A stretch of 9,765 nucleotides of DNA, taken from assembly GCA_043818215.1 (NCBI GenBank), contig JBDRGC010000485.1, positions 1-9,765 of the forward strand, in the 5' to 3' direction. This document shows positions 1 through 7,840 of this stretch, in pieces. The stretch is from JBDRGC01 sp043818215 (GTDB lineage Bacteria > Chloroflexota > Anaerolineae > Anaerolineales > UBA11858). The notes below the pieces were generated by a model. The model searched no databases, was not told the origin of the DNA, and saw only the letters and a list, made by a program, of their open reading frames with translations. The position numbers were made by a program, and so were the translations under genes. Positions within the stretch are counted from its first letter, which is position 1, and every line of letters begins with the position of its first letter.

Positions 1-3000
1 ACCAACGTAGATATCACCCTTGAATTGTATATCTCCCCGAAAGGCCAGGCTGTGGATACAGGCATGGTGAGTAGTAAGTTAATTATCAAGAAAGCAGACA
101 AGCCAAAACTGCTCGTGCTGACTGATTTAAGAGAGCTGTTCGCAGAATTCAATCGTACCTCTGCAAACTCGGCAACAACGGACAATGATGATAACAAAGT
201 GCTAGATTATTATGATGCCCTTTCTCGCATCTACGAATATACGCTCAACCACAATGGCATGTTGGTTGATGTACGCCAGAACGCTTACGCAGCGGATCAC
301 AATTATGCTGCCACCGTTAATGCGTTGGGCTTTCGCGACAACATGGGCAGGGAGATCGATGGAGATCTGCTCGTCAAGTTGGAAGCGCCCTACAAGGCAG
401 ACCTAAAATACTTGGCAATAATCGGGGATGATGCGGTTGTCCCGTTTACCCGTTACGGCAACAACCTGGCAAAAAATTTTGATGAGTCGAATTATGATAT
501 TCAGATCCCAACCTCGATTGGTCTGGCACAGGCCACTGGCGCGGATGGGAATCCAACTGTGGCAGATGTCGGATATAAAAACGCGGGTGACTACGCAGAA
601 GGCGCTATCATGTCTGACGTGCACTTCGGTTCATTCAAGTATGTATATTCCGATTATGTCGTTCCCGATCTGGCCGTTGGGCGAATTTTTTATCCAACCC
701 CTGGTGATTTAATCGATGCGATTGACATTTTTGAAGAACCAGTTGATTTTCGCTCTGCCAGCAGCAATGCATCTGCCTTCCACCTATCCAATGAATATCG
801 AACCGTACTAGTTGGTGGAGTTGCTACGCAGGTTCCCAATATACTTTTCGTAGATATCTTTGACGCAGGGTACCAACCTGTATTTGAAAATCACTTCGGC
901 GCGGCCAATGTCCATGATTTCACCAGGACAGATGGGCCGTTGGCGTTCAGTGATGGCAATACCAATATCTATAATGGGACTGGTAATATTTGGCAATTTT
1001 TTGCCCCGTGGACAAGACAAACTTTCGCCAGAGCCGGACAAAACTCAGATGTTATGACCATCTTTGCGCATTCTGACCATGTGTCCATCCTCACCGAACA
1101 GCAGAAACGAGCGGGGGGAGCGAACACTTCCATCAGGGCAACCGATTTTCAGAACTTCAACGCCAGTGCATACACAACGCCAGCTTGTCACTCCGGTCTT
1201 TCGGTATCCTATCAGCAAACGACCAATCATCGCTACTATGTTGACAGCCTGGTGTTGGCCGGGTTAAAACAGCACGTGGCATATTTCGCGCCGACAACAT
1301 ACGGTGTTAGTTCCCGCGAAACCGCCAGTCATCATATCATCATGACGGCCCAATTTATCAATGCCTTGTATGACGCGGCTCGTACAACAATGGGAGAGGC
1401 TTATCTGGGTGCATTTGCCGGATACAGAGCGGCAGCGACAGGCTGGGCGCAGTACGTTCCCTACGGGATGGCGTTCTATGGCCTCCCCACTCAGCCTATC
1501 GAACGGGGCGCCGCCCGTTCGACGATTCAGATGACCCAGTTCCCGATGATAGGGCCGGCCCCAGCACGCGTGCAAGAATCCACTCCCTTCACGCTTACCG
1601 AAACCCTGACATTGACCCACTTCTCGGTCAGCTATGATGCGAATGGCCTTGCTCGGTTTGATGTTCCCCAACAAGGCACTGTGACTGCCGAAGACTTTGG
1701 GCCAGTCGTACCAGTCATCTATCGCACCTATCCTCTGCCAATGGCGGCGGAAGCTGTCACTGTCACAATCCTCGATAGCCAATCGCATCTCTACCCGATT
1801 CCGGTGGATTTGCAAACCTCAACACCAGTGATTCTCTCTTACGGCCCGCTGACAGGGGTGTTTACGAGTACCAGTCCCTATCCGCTTTCTGTTCTGTCCT
1901 CCAGAGAGATCACCGACCTTGGCGCAAAAAATCTGGCGATCTCTTTTATTCCGCTGCAATATGACCCCAATACCCGCCTGGTCACCCTCTACGATAGTAT
2001 TGAATATCAGATCACTTACCAGGCACCCACAGCCACCACCATCGAAAACCTGTCAATCAACGCTGGGACCCCCTTTGACGTAGGCAACCCAGTTATCCCG
2101 GTCAGCCTGACAATTACCAGTACAGCCAATATTACCGGAACGCTCGTCTGGGCAGTGGAAAACGGTGATAGATTCACACAAAACAGTGGATTTTCGGAAA
2201 TCGTGCTAGTTCCGGGGAAAACCCAGATAAACTGGAATCTCGATACCGCCGGATGGGAACCCGGACGAAAACACATGTGGGTGGCTTTGCAGAACGAGAA
2301 TGGGGAAGTGATCGCCAGCGGATGGGATGATTTCACCGCCAACGGTGAAGTACTCACCGTCGGAACTCCCACCAGCTTATATTCGAGCCAGAACACCCAG
2401 GCTGAAATCCGAGCCAGCGTGCGAGATGCCACCGGTGTAGGCCAACCCGGTAGAGCCAGCGATCTGCATTTGTGGGTAAACGGCATCGTAAGCTCGTCCG
2501 CATGGAACGAAGGAGCGGACGGGGTTTACACCACCACGATTCCGCTAGGCGGGTTGACCGGAGGCGCAATGTTTACCGTCACACTCGACACCAGCGTTTA
2601 TCTGAATCACCTGCTGGCACCTGTCGCGGTAGAACTGGGGCAAGTGGGGGCATTCCAGATCGATACGGAGATACCAACGTCTACGGTCACAATCTCTTCC
2701 ACCGGAGCAAGTAACTTTGTGATGGTCTTCGCAGATTACATGGATGATATTGGGATTAGTGAAATTGCCATCGAATATCAAGTTGATGGGGGTGATTGGC
2801 AGATCTGGCAAACGTTCAATCCTTCCTACAAAGCAACCATCCTGGTGGATTTCGGCCCCGATTTTCCCACCTCTATTGATCTCTTCCAGCACCGATATTG
2901 CTTCCGATCTCAAGCGATAGACTCAGTCGGCAATGTGGAACCCATCCATTCCGAGCCAGACGCCTGCACCCCCATTCCAGGTTTCCGCATCTACCTCCCA

Positions 3001-4992
3001 TTAGTGATGCAAAACTACAGCCCACCACCTCCACCACCACTCGGCACGCGCTACATAAAGCGGTATGGAAGTGATGCTTCCGACTGCACGGATCCGGCCA
3101 ATCCTTGCGGGAGCATCCAATACGCCATCGATCAGGCTGCTGAGGGGAACGAAATCCGCATTGCTGGCTATACCGACGCGTACACGGGCGGGGACTCGGA
3201 GGGAGACACTCGATGGACATACTGGGCAACCTCTTACCGGCCTGCACCCATCGGGTACGATGGCCCAGAAAACATCATGCAAGCGGTCTACATCGACAAG
3301 AGCGTCACGCTGCGGGGAGGGTACAGCACCGATTTCCAAGATTGGGACCCTGATACATACAAAACCGTCCTGATACCCGGCCTGAACGGTTTTGTTGGGC
3401 GCGTGGTTTATATCACGCCCCACGCCGCACCGACCCTCGAACATCTCCACATCATCGAGGGGGACGCGACCAACCTGGGTGGGTTTTACAACCTTTTTGT
3501 AGATTACGAAAGCGCGGGAGCCGGAATTTTCGCTGACGGCGAGTTCTCAACCACCGTCCCCGTGACCATCTCCAATTGCACAGTGGCCTACAACCGGAGT
3601 TCCACCACTTACAACGCCGACGGGGGCGGGATCACCATCCAACACCGGGACCAGGCGGTCTTGAAAGACAACATCGTCCATCACAATACCGCTTATCAAG
3701 GAGGCGGTCAAGCTTATGGCTGGGGTGGCGGCGTACTGATAAATGATAGCGACAATGTTTTAATTGACGGCAACACGATTTACAGCAACACCGCAGTCAC
3801 GGGCTACGGGCGCGGCAGCGGGGGTGGCATCCGGTTCTATGATGCGAATGGCGCTGTTCTGACCAACAACCACATTTACGGCAATATTGCCAATGAAGCC
3901 GGGGGCGGCTTGCACGCACGATTCTCAGATAATCTAACGTTCAAGGACAACGTATTCGAAGGAAACCTCGCAGGCACGAATCGCTACGCAACTGGTGGGG
4001 GCATCGATTTATGGTATGTCAATGGTCTGACCATTTCAGGAAACGAATTCGACAGCAACGTCGCTTCAATCAGCGTCGACGATCATGGTCTGGGAGGTGG
4101 AATCTACTTGAGCGAAGTTACCAATGGCATTGTCAGCAACAATACCATCCATAATAATACTGGCAATAACGTTTTCCTGGGCAGTGCTGGCGGCATCGGA
4201 TTGTGGGTAGCCGAAAATATTGTCATCCGAGAGAATGATATACAAGGGAATGTCGCCACGCTCAACCCAAACCCGGACACCAACAGCGTTGGCGGCGGAA
4301 TTCGGATCTCTTTGAATAGCACCGATATCAAGTTGATCAACAACAACATCGTCAAAAACGCGGCCTCTGGCGGGGGCGGCGGCATTTTCATGGTTGGTTA
4401 CGTAGACAACAACTCAACCGTTACCCTGCTCCACAATACGATTTCCAACAACACCAGCCCCAGCGCAATCCAGGGTGCGGAACGGGACAGCGGGGTTTTG
4501 CCCCTTCTCCAGTTGGCTGCCGACCCCGACAGCAGCGGGTACGCCGAACTGGCATTTATCATCGAGCAGAACGATGCCAACCAAACGCTTGGGAAAGCCG
4601 CCGTAGAAGACCAAGGCGTGCTGATCCCCTATGGTGTCGTCCTGAACGGGGTAAACAACATCATCAGCGGACATGACATGGGCATTGCGGCGACCTATCC
4701 CACCAGCAGCACACTGAGCCTGGATTACACTTTGTGGTGGGCCAACACCACCGACCTTGCCACTGGCATCCCCCATACCAACGACCGCTTTGGCGACCCG
4801 CTCTTCACCACGGATTATCACCTGCAAGTTGGCTCTCCCGCCATCGACCAGGGCCGCGACGCGGGGATCGCCACGGATATCGACGGCGACGCCCGGCCAC
4901 TTGGCGGGGGTTTTGACATCGGTGCCGATGAGTTTGTCGGTGGACGGGCGAAAGAGAAGTGGAAGCAGATTTCAAGCCGGTTGAGGCGATAA
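1..4992 (+). CDS. Giant secreted C25-type cysteine protease / beta-helix surface protein, 5'-truncated by the window
   Basis: The frame is open from base 1 (codons T-N-V-D-I-T before the first TTG at 25), so the true start lies outside the window and any signal peptide cannot be seen; 1663 codons remain. Residues are counted from base 1. Residues ~45-500 resemble the gingipain (peptidase C25, caspase-like fold) catalytic domain: 'LKYLAIIGDDAVVPF', a His in 'FAHSDH' (H357) and a Cys in 'PACHSG' (C396) fit the His/Cys dyad. Residues ~564-675 resemble a C25 propeptide, then Ig-like beta domains to ~990, an internal 'IYLPLVMQN' (997-1005), a run of six prolines, a right-handed beta-helix (~1180-1490) and an anchor-Q-like end ('GSPAIDQG' at 1611, 'DIGADEF' near 1640). 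It probably acts outside the cell as a protease or surface adhesin/degrader. Domain names are from memory of the families; cleavage specificity is unknown. The C-terminal tail is basic, with no membrane segment. Confidence 0.92.
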   Translation, partial: TNVDITLELYISPKGQAVDTGMVSSKLIIKKADKPKLLVLTDLRELFAEFNRTSANSATTDNDDNKVLDYYDALSRIYEYTLNHNGMLVDVRQNAYAADHNYAATVNALGFRDNMGREIDGDLLVKLEAPYKADLKYLAIIGDDAVVPFTRYGNNLAKNFDESNYDIQIPTSIGLAQATGADGNPTVADVGYKNAGDYAEGAIMSDVHFGSFKYVYSDYVVPDLAVGRIFYPTPGDLIDAIDIFEEPVDFRSASSNASAFHLSNEYRTVLVGGVATQVPNILFVDIFDAGYQPVFENHFGAANVHDFTRTDGPLAFSDGNTNIYNGTGNIWQFFAPWTRQTFARAGQNSDVMTIFAHSDHVSILTEQQKRAGGANTSIRATDFQNFNASAYTTPACHSGLSVSYQQTTNHRYYVDSLVLAGLKQHVAYFAPTTYGVSSRETASHHIIMTAQFINALYDAARTTMGEAYLGAFAGYRAAATGWAQYVPYGMAFYGLPTQPIERGAARSTIQMTQFPMIGPAPARVQESTPFTLTETLTLTHFSVSYDANGLARFDVPQQGTVTAEDFGPVVPVIYRTYPLPMAAEAVTVTILDSQSHLYPIPVDLQTSTPVILSYGPLTGVFTSTSPYPLSVLSSREITDLGAKNLAISFIPLQYDPNTRLVTLYDSIEYQITYQAPTATTIENLSINAGTPFDVGNPVIPVSLTITSTANITGTLVWAVENGDRFTQNSGFSEIVLVPGKTQINWNLDTAGWEPGRKHMWVALQNENGEVIASGWDDFTANGEVLTVGTPTSLYSSQNTQAEIRASVRDATGVGQPGRASDLHLWVNGIVSSSAWNEGADGVYTTTIPLGGLTGGAMFTVTLDTSVYLNHLLAPVAVELGQVGAFQIDTEIPTSTVTISSTGASNFVMVFADYMDDIGISEIAIEYQVDGGDWQIWQTFNPSYKATILVDFGPDFPTSIDLFQHRYCFRSQAIDSVGNVEPIHSEPDACTPIPGFRIYLPLVMQNYSPPPPPPLGTRYIKRYGSDASDCTDPANPCGSIQYAIDQAAEGNEIRIAGYTDAYTGGDSEGDTRWTYWATSYRPAPIGYDGPENIMQAVYIDKSVTLRGGYSTDFQDWDPDTYKTVLIPGLNGFVGRVVYITPHAAPTLEHLHIIEGDATNLGGFYNLFVDYESAGAGIFADGEFSTTVPVTISNCTVAYNRSSTTYNADGGGITIQHRDQAVLKDNIVHHNTAYQGGGQAYGWGGGVLINDSDNVLIDGNTIYSNTAVTGYGRGSGGGIRFYDANGAVLTNNHIYGNIANEAGGGLHARFSDNLTFKDNVFEGNLAGTNRYATGGGIDLWYVNGLTISGNEFDSNVASISVDDHGLGGGIYLSEVTNGIVSNNTIHNNTGNNVFLGSAGGIGLWVAENIVIRENDIQGNVATLNPNPDTNSVGGGIRISLNSTDIKLINNNIVKNAASGGGGGIFMVGYVDNNSTVTLLHNTISNNTSPSAIQGAERDSGVLPLLQLAADPDSSGYAELAFIIEQNDANQTLGKAAVEDQGVLIPYGVVLNGVNNIISGHDMGIAATYPTSSTLSLDYTLWWANTTDLATGIPHTNDRFGDPLFTTDYHLQVGSPAIDQGRDAGIATDIDGDARPLGGGFDIGADEFVGGRAKEKWKQISSRLRR
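3550..4467 (+). repeat. Right-handed parallel beta-helix repeats inside the giant protein
   Basis: This part of the gene encodes about a dozen imperfect coils of roughly 22-36 residues. Each carries an Asn-rich turn and a Gly-rich turn, for example 'DGNTIYSNTAV', 'LTNNHIYGNIANEAGGGL', 'ISGNEFDSNVA' and 'VSNNTIHNNTGNN'. The N-x-I/F-x-x-N ladder with a following 'GGGI' is typical of PbH1 / NosD-like pectate-lyase-fold proteins. It begins after a pectate-lyase-like entry segment ('CGSIQYAIDQAAEGNEIRI', about 3106-3162). Such solenoids usually bind or cleave polysaccharide or act as stalks; nothing here identifies catalytic residues. Repeats diverge at DNA level, so this is a protein repeat rather than a DNA tandem array. 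Confidence 0.8.
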
Positions 4993-5012
4993 TTTCAGCC
5001 CGCAGGACCAAT

Positions 5013-5061
5013 AAAAAAAGGGACAGATCGGAGGTGGTACTCCCGATCTGTCCCTTTTTTT
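5013..5061. terminator. Bidirectional rho-independent terminator between convergent genes
   Basis: Bases 5013-5031 (seven A, then GGGACAGATCGG) are the exact reverse complement of 5043-5061, giving a 19-bp stem with an 11-base loop. GAG/CTC inside the loop can extend the stem past a one-base bulge. The A7 on one side and T7 on the other make it work as a GC-stem plus U-tract in both directions. It lies 20 bases after the + strand stop at 4992 and 46 bases beyond the minus-strand stop at 5108-5110, so it can end transcription of both converging genes. Confidence 0.85.
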
Positions 5062-5107
5062 GATCTTCTACCTATTCTCGCACTTCCAATCCCAAAAAAA
5101 CGGTTGA

Positions 5108-6100
5108 TCACCGCATGACAATCGGCAAAAATACTTTCGAGGTCAGAACAACCTCGCGAATCGCCAGGTTGTTGCCTTCGTTAGTTTCGGTCAACGCGTT
5201 ATCCGGATCAACCTTGACAAACAGGTGGTACGCGCCCAATCCAGGCGAAAACACGCGCGTGGTACTGCCTCCTGGTGGTACCAACGGGAGTGTACCGCTG
5301 AAAACCACCGTTCCGTCCAGCGCGCCATCGGTTGCCACTATGTAAACATCTGTCGCCGTGACGATCCCGCGGTTATGGATGGTGATCGCAATGGCCGAAC
5401 CTTGCACCTGGACATCTGAAGGCGAAATCGTCAGATCGGTGAGTGGTCGCAACCCGGTGGGGGCGGCGTTGTTGGTCTCGTCCGCTTCCAGAACGGCGTC
5501 TCCCGCATCTGCAACGACCCACAAAGTCCCGCCGCTGCCCACGAACGCCGAAAGATCATCGATTTCACCGGTGATTTGGATGCGCCCCCCCGCCGGAACC
5601 GTGACATCCAACGGCAGCGAGGTGACCAGCGTTCCTGTGATGGGGTCTCCCGCCAAAAATGCCAGCGAGAAATCAGAGATCACGTCCAACACACCGGCGT
5701 TCGCCAGCCAGACCGAGAATGCGGCGCGCTCCCCGTTCAGCACTGCGCTCGCCGCGTGGATGCTTAAATCGGGGAGGGAGGTGACCACCTCAAAGCGGTT
5801 GTTCCCCTCCTCCGTTTCGGCCACCCCTCCCAGAGGGTCGGCGGTTGCCCCGAAGGTGCGTACCTCCGCGGTGATGGGCAGTGTCCAACGGATGGTCGCC
5901 GTGAAAGACTCTCCTGAACGGAGGTTGGGCAGGGTCAGGGTATCGGTGATAGGGAGACCCTGTTCGGTGAAATCCACCTGCGGAGCTGCGAAGGTCAAAT
6001 CGCCCGCGTTGCGGAGTACGGCGGTCAATGTCACCGGCTGACCGGAAGCGGGATTTGTGGGCAGCACAGTCAGATTGTCCAGCGCCAGGTCGTAGCCGAC
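5108..6100 (-). pseudogene. C-terminal part of a secreted CARDB-repeat protein
   Basis: From about residue 396 of the mosaic frame the sequence becomes three Ig-like CARDB modules. Each opens with a 'DL.(I/L)' strand ('DLALDNLTVLP', 'PDLSIHAASAVL', 'TDLTISPSDVQV') and closes with an acidic E-x-(D/E)-x-x-N-N turn ('ETEEGNN', 'EADETNN', 'ETNEGNN'). The protein ends 'KVFLPIVMR' immediately before TGA. CARDB modules act in adhesion or as spacers in exported proteins, and the LPxVM(R/N) tail is common in Chloroflexota surface proteins. The N-terminal part, including any signal peptide or catalytic domain, is missing. The fragment is open and translatable only as the tail of the upstream mosaic frame. 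Confidence 0.75.
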
Positions 6101-7285
6101 CGTGTGGGCAAGCACCACACCCGCACCTTCTGGGGAAAGCCGGGCTTCAAAACTATCATCAAGCCCAGCCGAGAAGCGCAGCAACGCCACTCGAAGAAGG
6201 TCAAAGACATCGTGCGTCAGTATCGGGGTAGCTCGCAAGCCGCGCTCATCAAAGAACTCAATCCCGTCATCCGCGGCTGGACACGCTACTACCGGACGTG
6301 CTCGGCGAAAGTTATCTTTGACCGGATGGACTTGCACTCGATACACAAACTCCAACAGTGGGCGAAGTTCCGACACTCCAAGAAGACGCTCGGCTGGCAC
6401 AAAAGCCAGTGCCAGGTCTTCGCGCGCCGAGAGGCTGTCCAGCCAACGGACGAGCAGGGCGGATTTGCCCCGTCCCGCCGGGGCGGCCAGCAGGAGGTTG
6501 GGAGTTGTCCCGTCCAGCCAGTTGTCGAGTGTATGCAGGGCCTTGTCGCGTCCACCAAAGAGGACGGGATTCTTTTCGTCACCAAGGTACTCTTTCAGAA
6601 AGTTTTGGATACGTTGGTTGTAGTCGTAAGGGAGAAGGTTGATACCCTCAACAATGGGGTTGCGGCGGGGCAGGATGGGGGTTGGTGGCTTGAGTTGGGG
6701 GCAAACCTGCCAGATAGCCTCAGTGGGGATTGCAAAGGTTGTTTCATCGTTACGCCCGGGTTCCTTTTCCCCTTTTTGGACCATTCCAATAACAACGCCA
6801 CGGCTGACATCCAGCACTGGTGCACCACTGTGCCCATGATCTGCTTCGTGCATACGGAATTGGAATACTTTACTGCCTTCTGGAAAATTCCTAAATCCCC
6901 CATAGCCGCTGAGCTTGTCTTCGCCTGCAGCACTAGCATAGCCGAAGGTGTACAGCGATGCATTCAATCTGCAAGTGGTGGCGCGCTCCATCCAAAGCGG
7001 ATGAATTCCGGCAGGAACTTTTTCGAGTTTCAGGATGGCAATATCGAGCTTGTCCGGCTCACTCCAAAATTCTGGTAAGACAACGGCCGCAATTTTTTCA
7101 GATTGCCCCGTAAACTGCACTTGAATGGTATCTCCTGTGACAGCATCGACTAAGCCAACGACATGGGCACAGGTTACGACAAGATTTGGCGCAACAAGAA
7201 ATCCTGTCCCTACCGTAAGGCTGTTGGAGTCAAGAACTCGAAGAGTACTAGCGTCTATGCCATGTGCCAAAGGATTTCTCTCCAA
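5108..7285 (-). CDS. Mosaic open frame: trypsin-like protease + P-loop NTPase start, antisense maturase segment, CARDB C-terminus
   Basis: One open frame of 725 codons made of three unrelated parts. Residues ~25-200 are a trypsin/HtrA-like serine protease with H41 ('TCAHVV'), D81 ('LDIAIL') and S153 ('GHSGAPV') as a full catalytic triad. Residues ~243-297 begin a STAND/AAA16-type NTPase: 'LFGGRDKAL' then a Walker A variant 'APAGRGKS' (K274) and 'LLVRWL'. Around residue 297 the NTPase stops matching: no Walker B, sensor or helical repeats follow. Residues ~298-395 are the antisense of a maturase fragment, and ~396-725 are CARDB repeats ending 'FLPIVMR'. There is no signal peptide, so the front is cytosolic in character while the back belongs to an exported protein, which argues against a natural functional fusion. 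Trypsin-STAND proteins are known in bacterial conflict systems; by that analogy the front half is a decayed defence gene. A translated product may exist, but function of the whole is doubtful. Confidence 0.7.
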   Translation of the reverse strand: MERNPLAHGIDASTLRVLDSNSLTVGTGFLVAPNLVVTCAHVVGLVDAVTGDTIQVQFTGQSEKIAAVVLPEFWSEPDKLDIAILKLEKVPAGIHPLWMERATTCRLNASLYTFGYASAAGEDKLSGYGGFRNFPEGSKVFQFRMHEADHGHSGAPVLDVSRGVVIGMVQKGEKEPGRNDETTFAIPTEAIWQVCPQLKPPTPILPRRNPIVEGINLLPYDYNQRIQNFLKEYLGDEKNPVLFGGRDKALHTLDNWLDGTTPNLLLAAPAGRGKSALLVRWLDSLSAREDLALAFVPAERLLGVSELRPLLEFVYRVQVHPVKDNFRRARPVVACPAADDGIEFFDERGLRATPILTHDVFDLLRVALLRFSAGLDDSFEARLSPEGAGVVLAHTVGYDLALDNLTVLPTNPASGQPVTLTAVLRNAGDLTFAAPQVDFTEQGLPITDTLTLPNLRSGESFTATIRWTLPITAEVRTFGATADPLGGVAETEEGNNRFEVVTSLPDLSIHAASAVLNGERAAFSVWLANAGVLDVISDFSLAFLAGDPITGTLVTSLPLDVTVPAGGRIQITGEIDDLSAFVGSGGTLWVVADAGDAVLEADETNNAAPTGLRPLTDLTISPSDVQVQGSAIAITIHNRGIVTATDVYIVATDGALDGTVVFSGTLPLVPPGGSTTRVFSPGLGAYHLFVKVDPDNALTETNEGNNLAIREVVLTSKVFLPIVMR
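6101..6397 (+). pseudogene. Group II intron reverse transcriptase/maturase fragment (X / maturase-specific domain)
   Basis: The + strand reads 'VGKHHTRTFWGKPGFKTII' from 6104, then 'KPSREAQQRH', 'ALIKELNPVIRGWTRYYRT' and 'LQQWAKFRHSKKTLGW'. This matches the group II intron maturase-specific domain, whose core is usually LNPxIRGWxxYY followed by a Lys/Arg-Trp-rich helix. The fragment lacks the reverse transcriptase palm (no YADD box), the protein's end, and intron domains V and VI, so it is a ~300-bp internal scrap and not a mobile intron. It is buried antisense inside a minus-strand frame, with both flanks belonging to other genes. In-frame codons continue open on both sides, but the sequence there is no longer maturase-like. 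Confidence 0.85.
6398..7270 (-). pseudogene. Trypsin-like protease / STAND-type NTPase, 3'-truncated remnant
   Basis: This is the 5' part of the mosaic frame. The protease domain looks intact (triad residues spaced 40 and 72 apart, as in compact HtrA/trypsin folds without a PDZ). The linker 'ILPRRNPIVEGINLLPYDY' leads into an NTPase that is cut about 25 residues after its Walker A. Full trypsin-STAND proteins usually run to 900-1500 residues with C-terminal repeats as sensors; all of that is missing. The usual model for such proteins is that a sensor triggers oligomerisation and releases the protease; that is family knowledge, not seen here. The 3' limit at about 6398 is where the + strand maturase reading begins and is uncertain by about 10 bases. 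Confidence 0.65.
7270..7283 (-). promoter_or_regulatory. Ribosome binding site deciding a TTG start for the protease-NTPase gene
   Basis: On the minus strand GGAGAG (7283-7278) is followed by seven bases and then TTG (7270-7268). The more upstream TTG at 7285 has no Shine-Dalgarno-like bases before it and overlaps this GGAGAG. The better start is therefore TTG at 7270, giving a protein beginning 'LAHGIDASTLRV', with the first residue read as Met and five residues shorter than the longest frame. No in-frame ATG occurs near the N-terminus. Confidence 0.5.
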
Positions 7286-7393
7286 AACAAAGATGAGAAT
7301 AATCTAGTGCAATATAAAGAATAGAAATTAAAAAAAGTGATATTTAAAATTCATAAAGAAACTAAAGTGTGTAGATAAATTCTTTTATAACCA
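7286..7393 (-). promoter_or_regulatory. A+T-rich spacer, possible promoter of the protease-NTPase gene
   Basis: This short spacer is much richer in A+T than its flanks. On the minus strand it contains TATATT (7316-7311), about 26 bases before the first possible start, which could serve as a -10 element. No convincing -35 hexamer lies at the right spacing, so the promoter call is weak. There is no hairpin with a U-tract to end the HsdR remnant that reads toward it from 7394. Confidence 0.25.
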
Positions 7394-7840
7394 TCATCTT
7401 GCCGCAGCCCCTGCTTGCCCTTCATACGTCATAAAGAAGACCGTATCTGTCAGCCATTTGCGGAAGCTGTCATTATCACTGAAGAGCTTGTAGAGTTCGG
7501 TCTGGTCGGTGAGCAGGCCGAGCAGGACTTTTTGCAGGGCGCGGTCGTGTTCGATGCGGGCGTTTTGGCGGTCGGCGTTTTTGATGGCGTTCTGGTAGGC
7601 CTGATCCGCAGCGACTTTGGAGGGAATCTCTTCGCTGATCAAATGAACAATGCTGTCCTTGTCTTTCCGGTCGACGTTGCCCCACATCTCGTTGAAAGCC
7701 TGGATGATCTGGGTCAGGCGTTCCAGTTCGGGTTCAGATTTGAAGCCGCCCACTTCGATGTCGAAACCATCGCTTACAAGATGATCACCTGGTCGCAACG
7801 CATGGATGAAAAGGCACTCAAGGGTATGACTCGCCAGCAA
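7394..7840 (-). pseudogene. hsdR: Type I restriction enzyme HsdR, C-terminal remnant, chimeric 5' end
   Basis: Residues ~31-148 of this frame match the conserved C-terminal helical part of type I restriction subunit R: 'ISEEIPSKVAADQAYQNA', 'QNARIEHDRALQKVLLGLL', 'TDQTELYKLFSDNDSFRKW', ending in a natural-looking short tail and TGA. HsdR is normally 750-1100 residues with a PD-(D/E)xK nuclease and a helicase motor; only about 119 residues remain, so this cannot cut DNA. The first ~30 codons (7840-7751) do not look like HsdR: they are the antisense of a fragment read on the + strand. No hsdM or hsdS is visible in the window. The break lies near 7750. Confidence 0.8.

Noticed and set aside
1264..1815. 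Minus-strand frame of 183 codons inside the protease gene
   Set aside because: It lies wholly opposite a well-supported coding region, has unordered low-similarity composition and no motif; it is a shadow.
3550..4467. CRISPR or DNA tandem repeat suspected from the recurring Asn/Gly-rich pattern
   Set aside because: The periodicity is at protein level with diverged DNA and variable spacing; it is a beta-helix solenoid.
6104..7078. Long + strand frame of 324 codons starting with the maturase fragment
   Set aside because: Only the first ~98 codons are maturase-like; the rest is the shadow of the protease-NTPase gene on the other strand.
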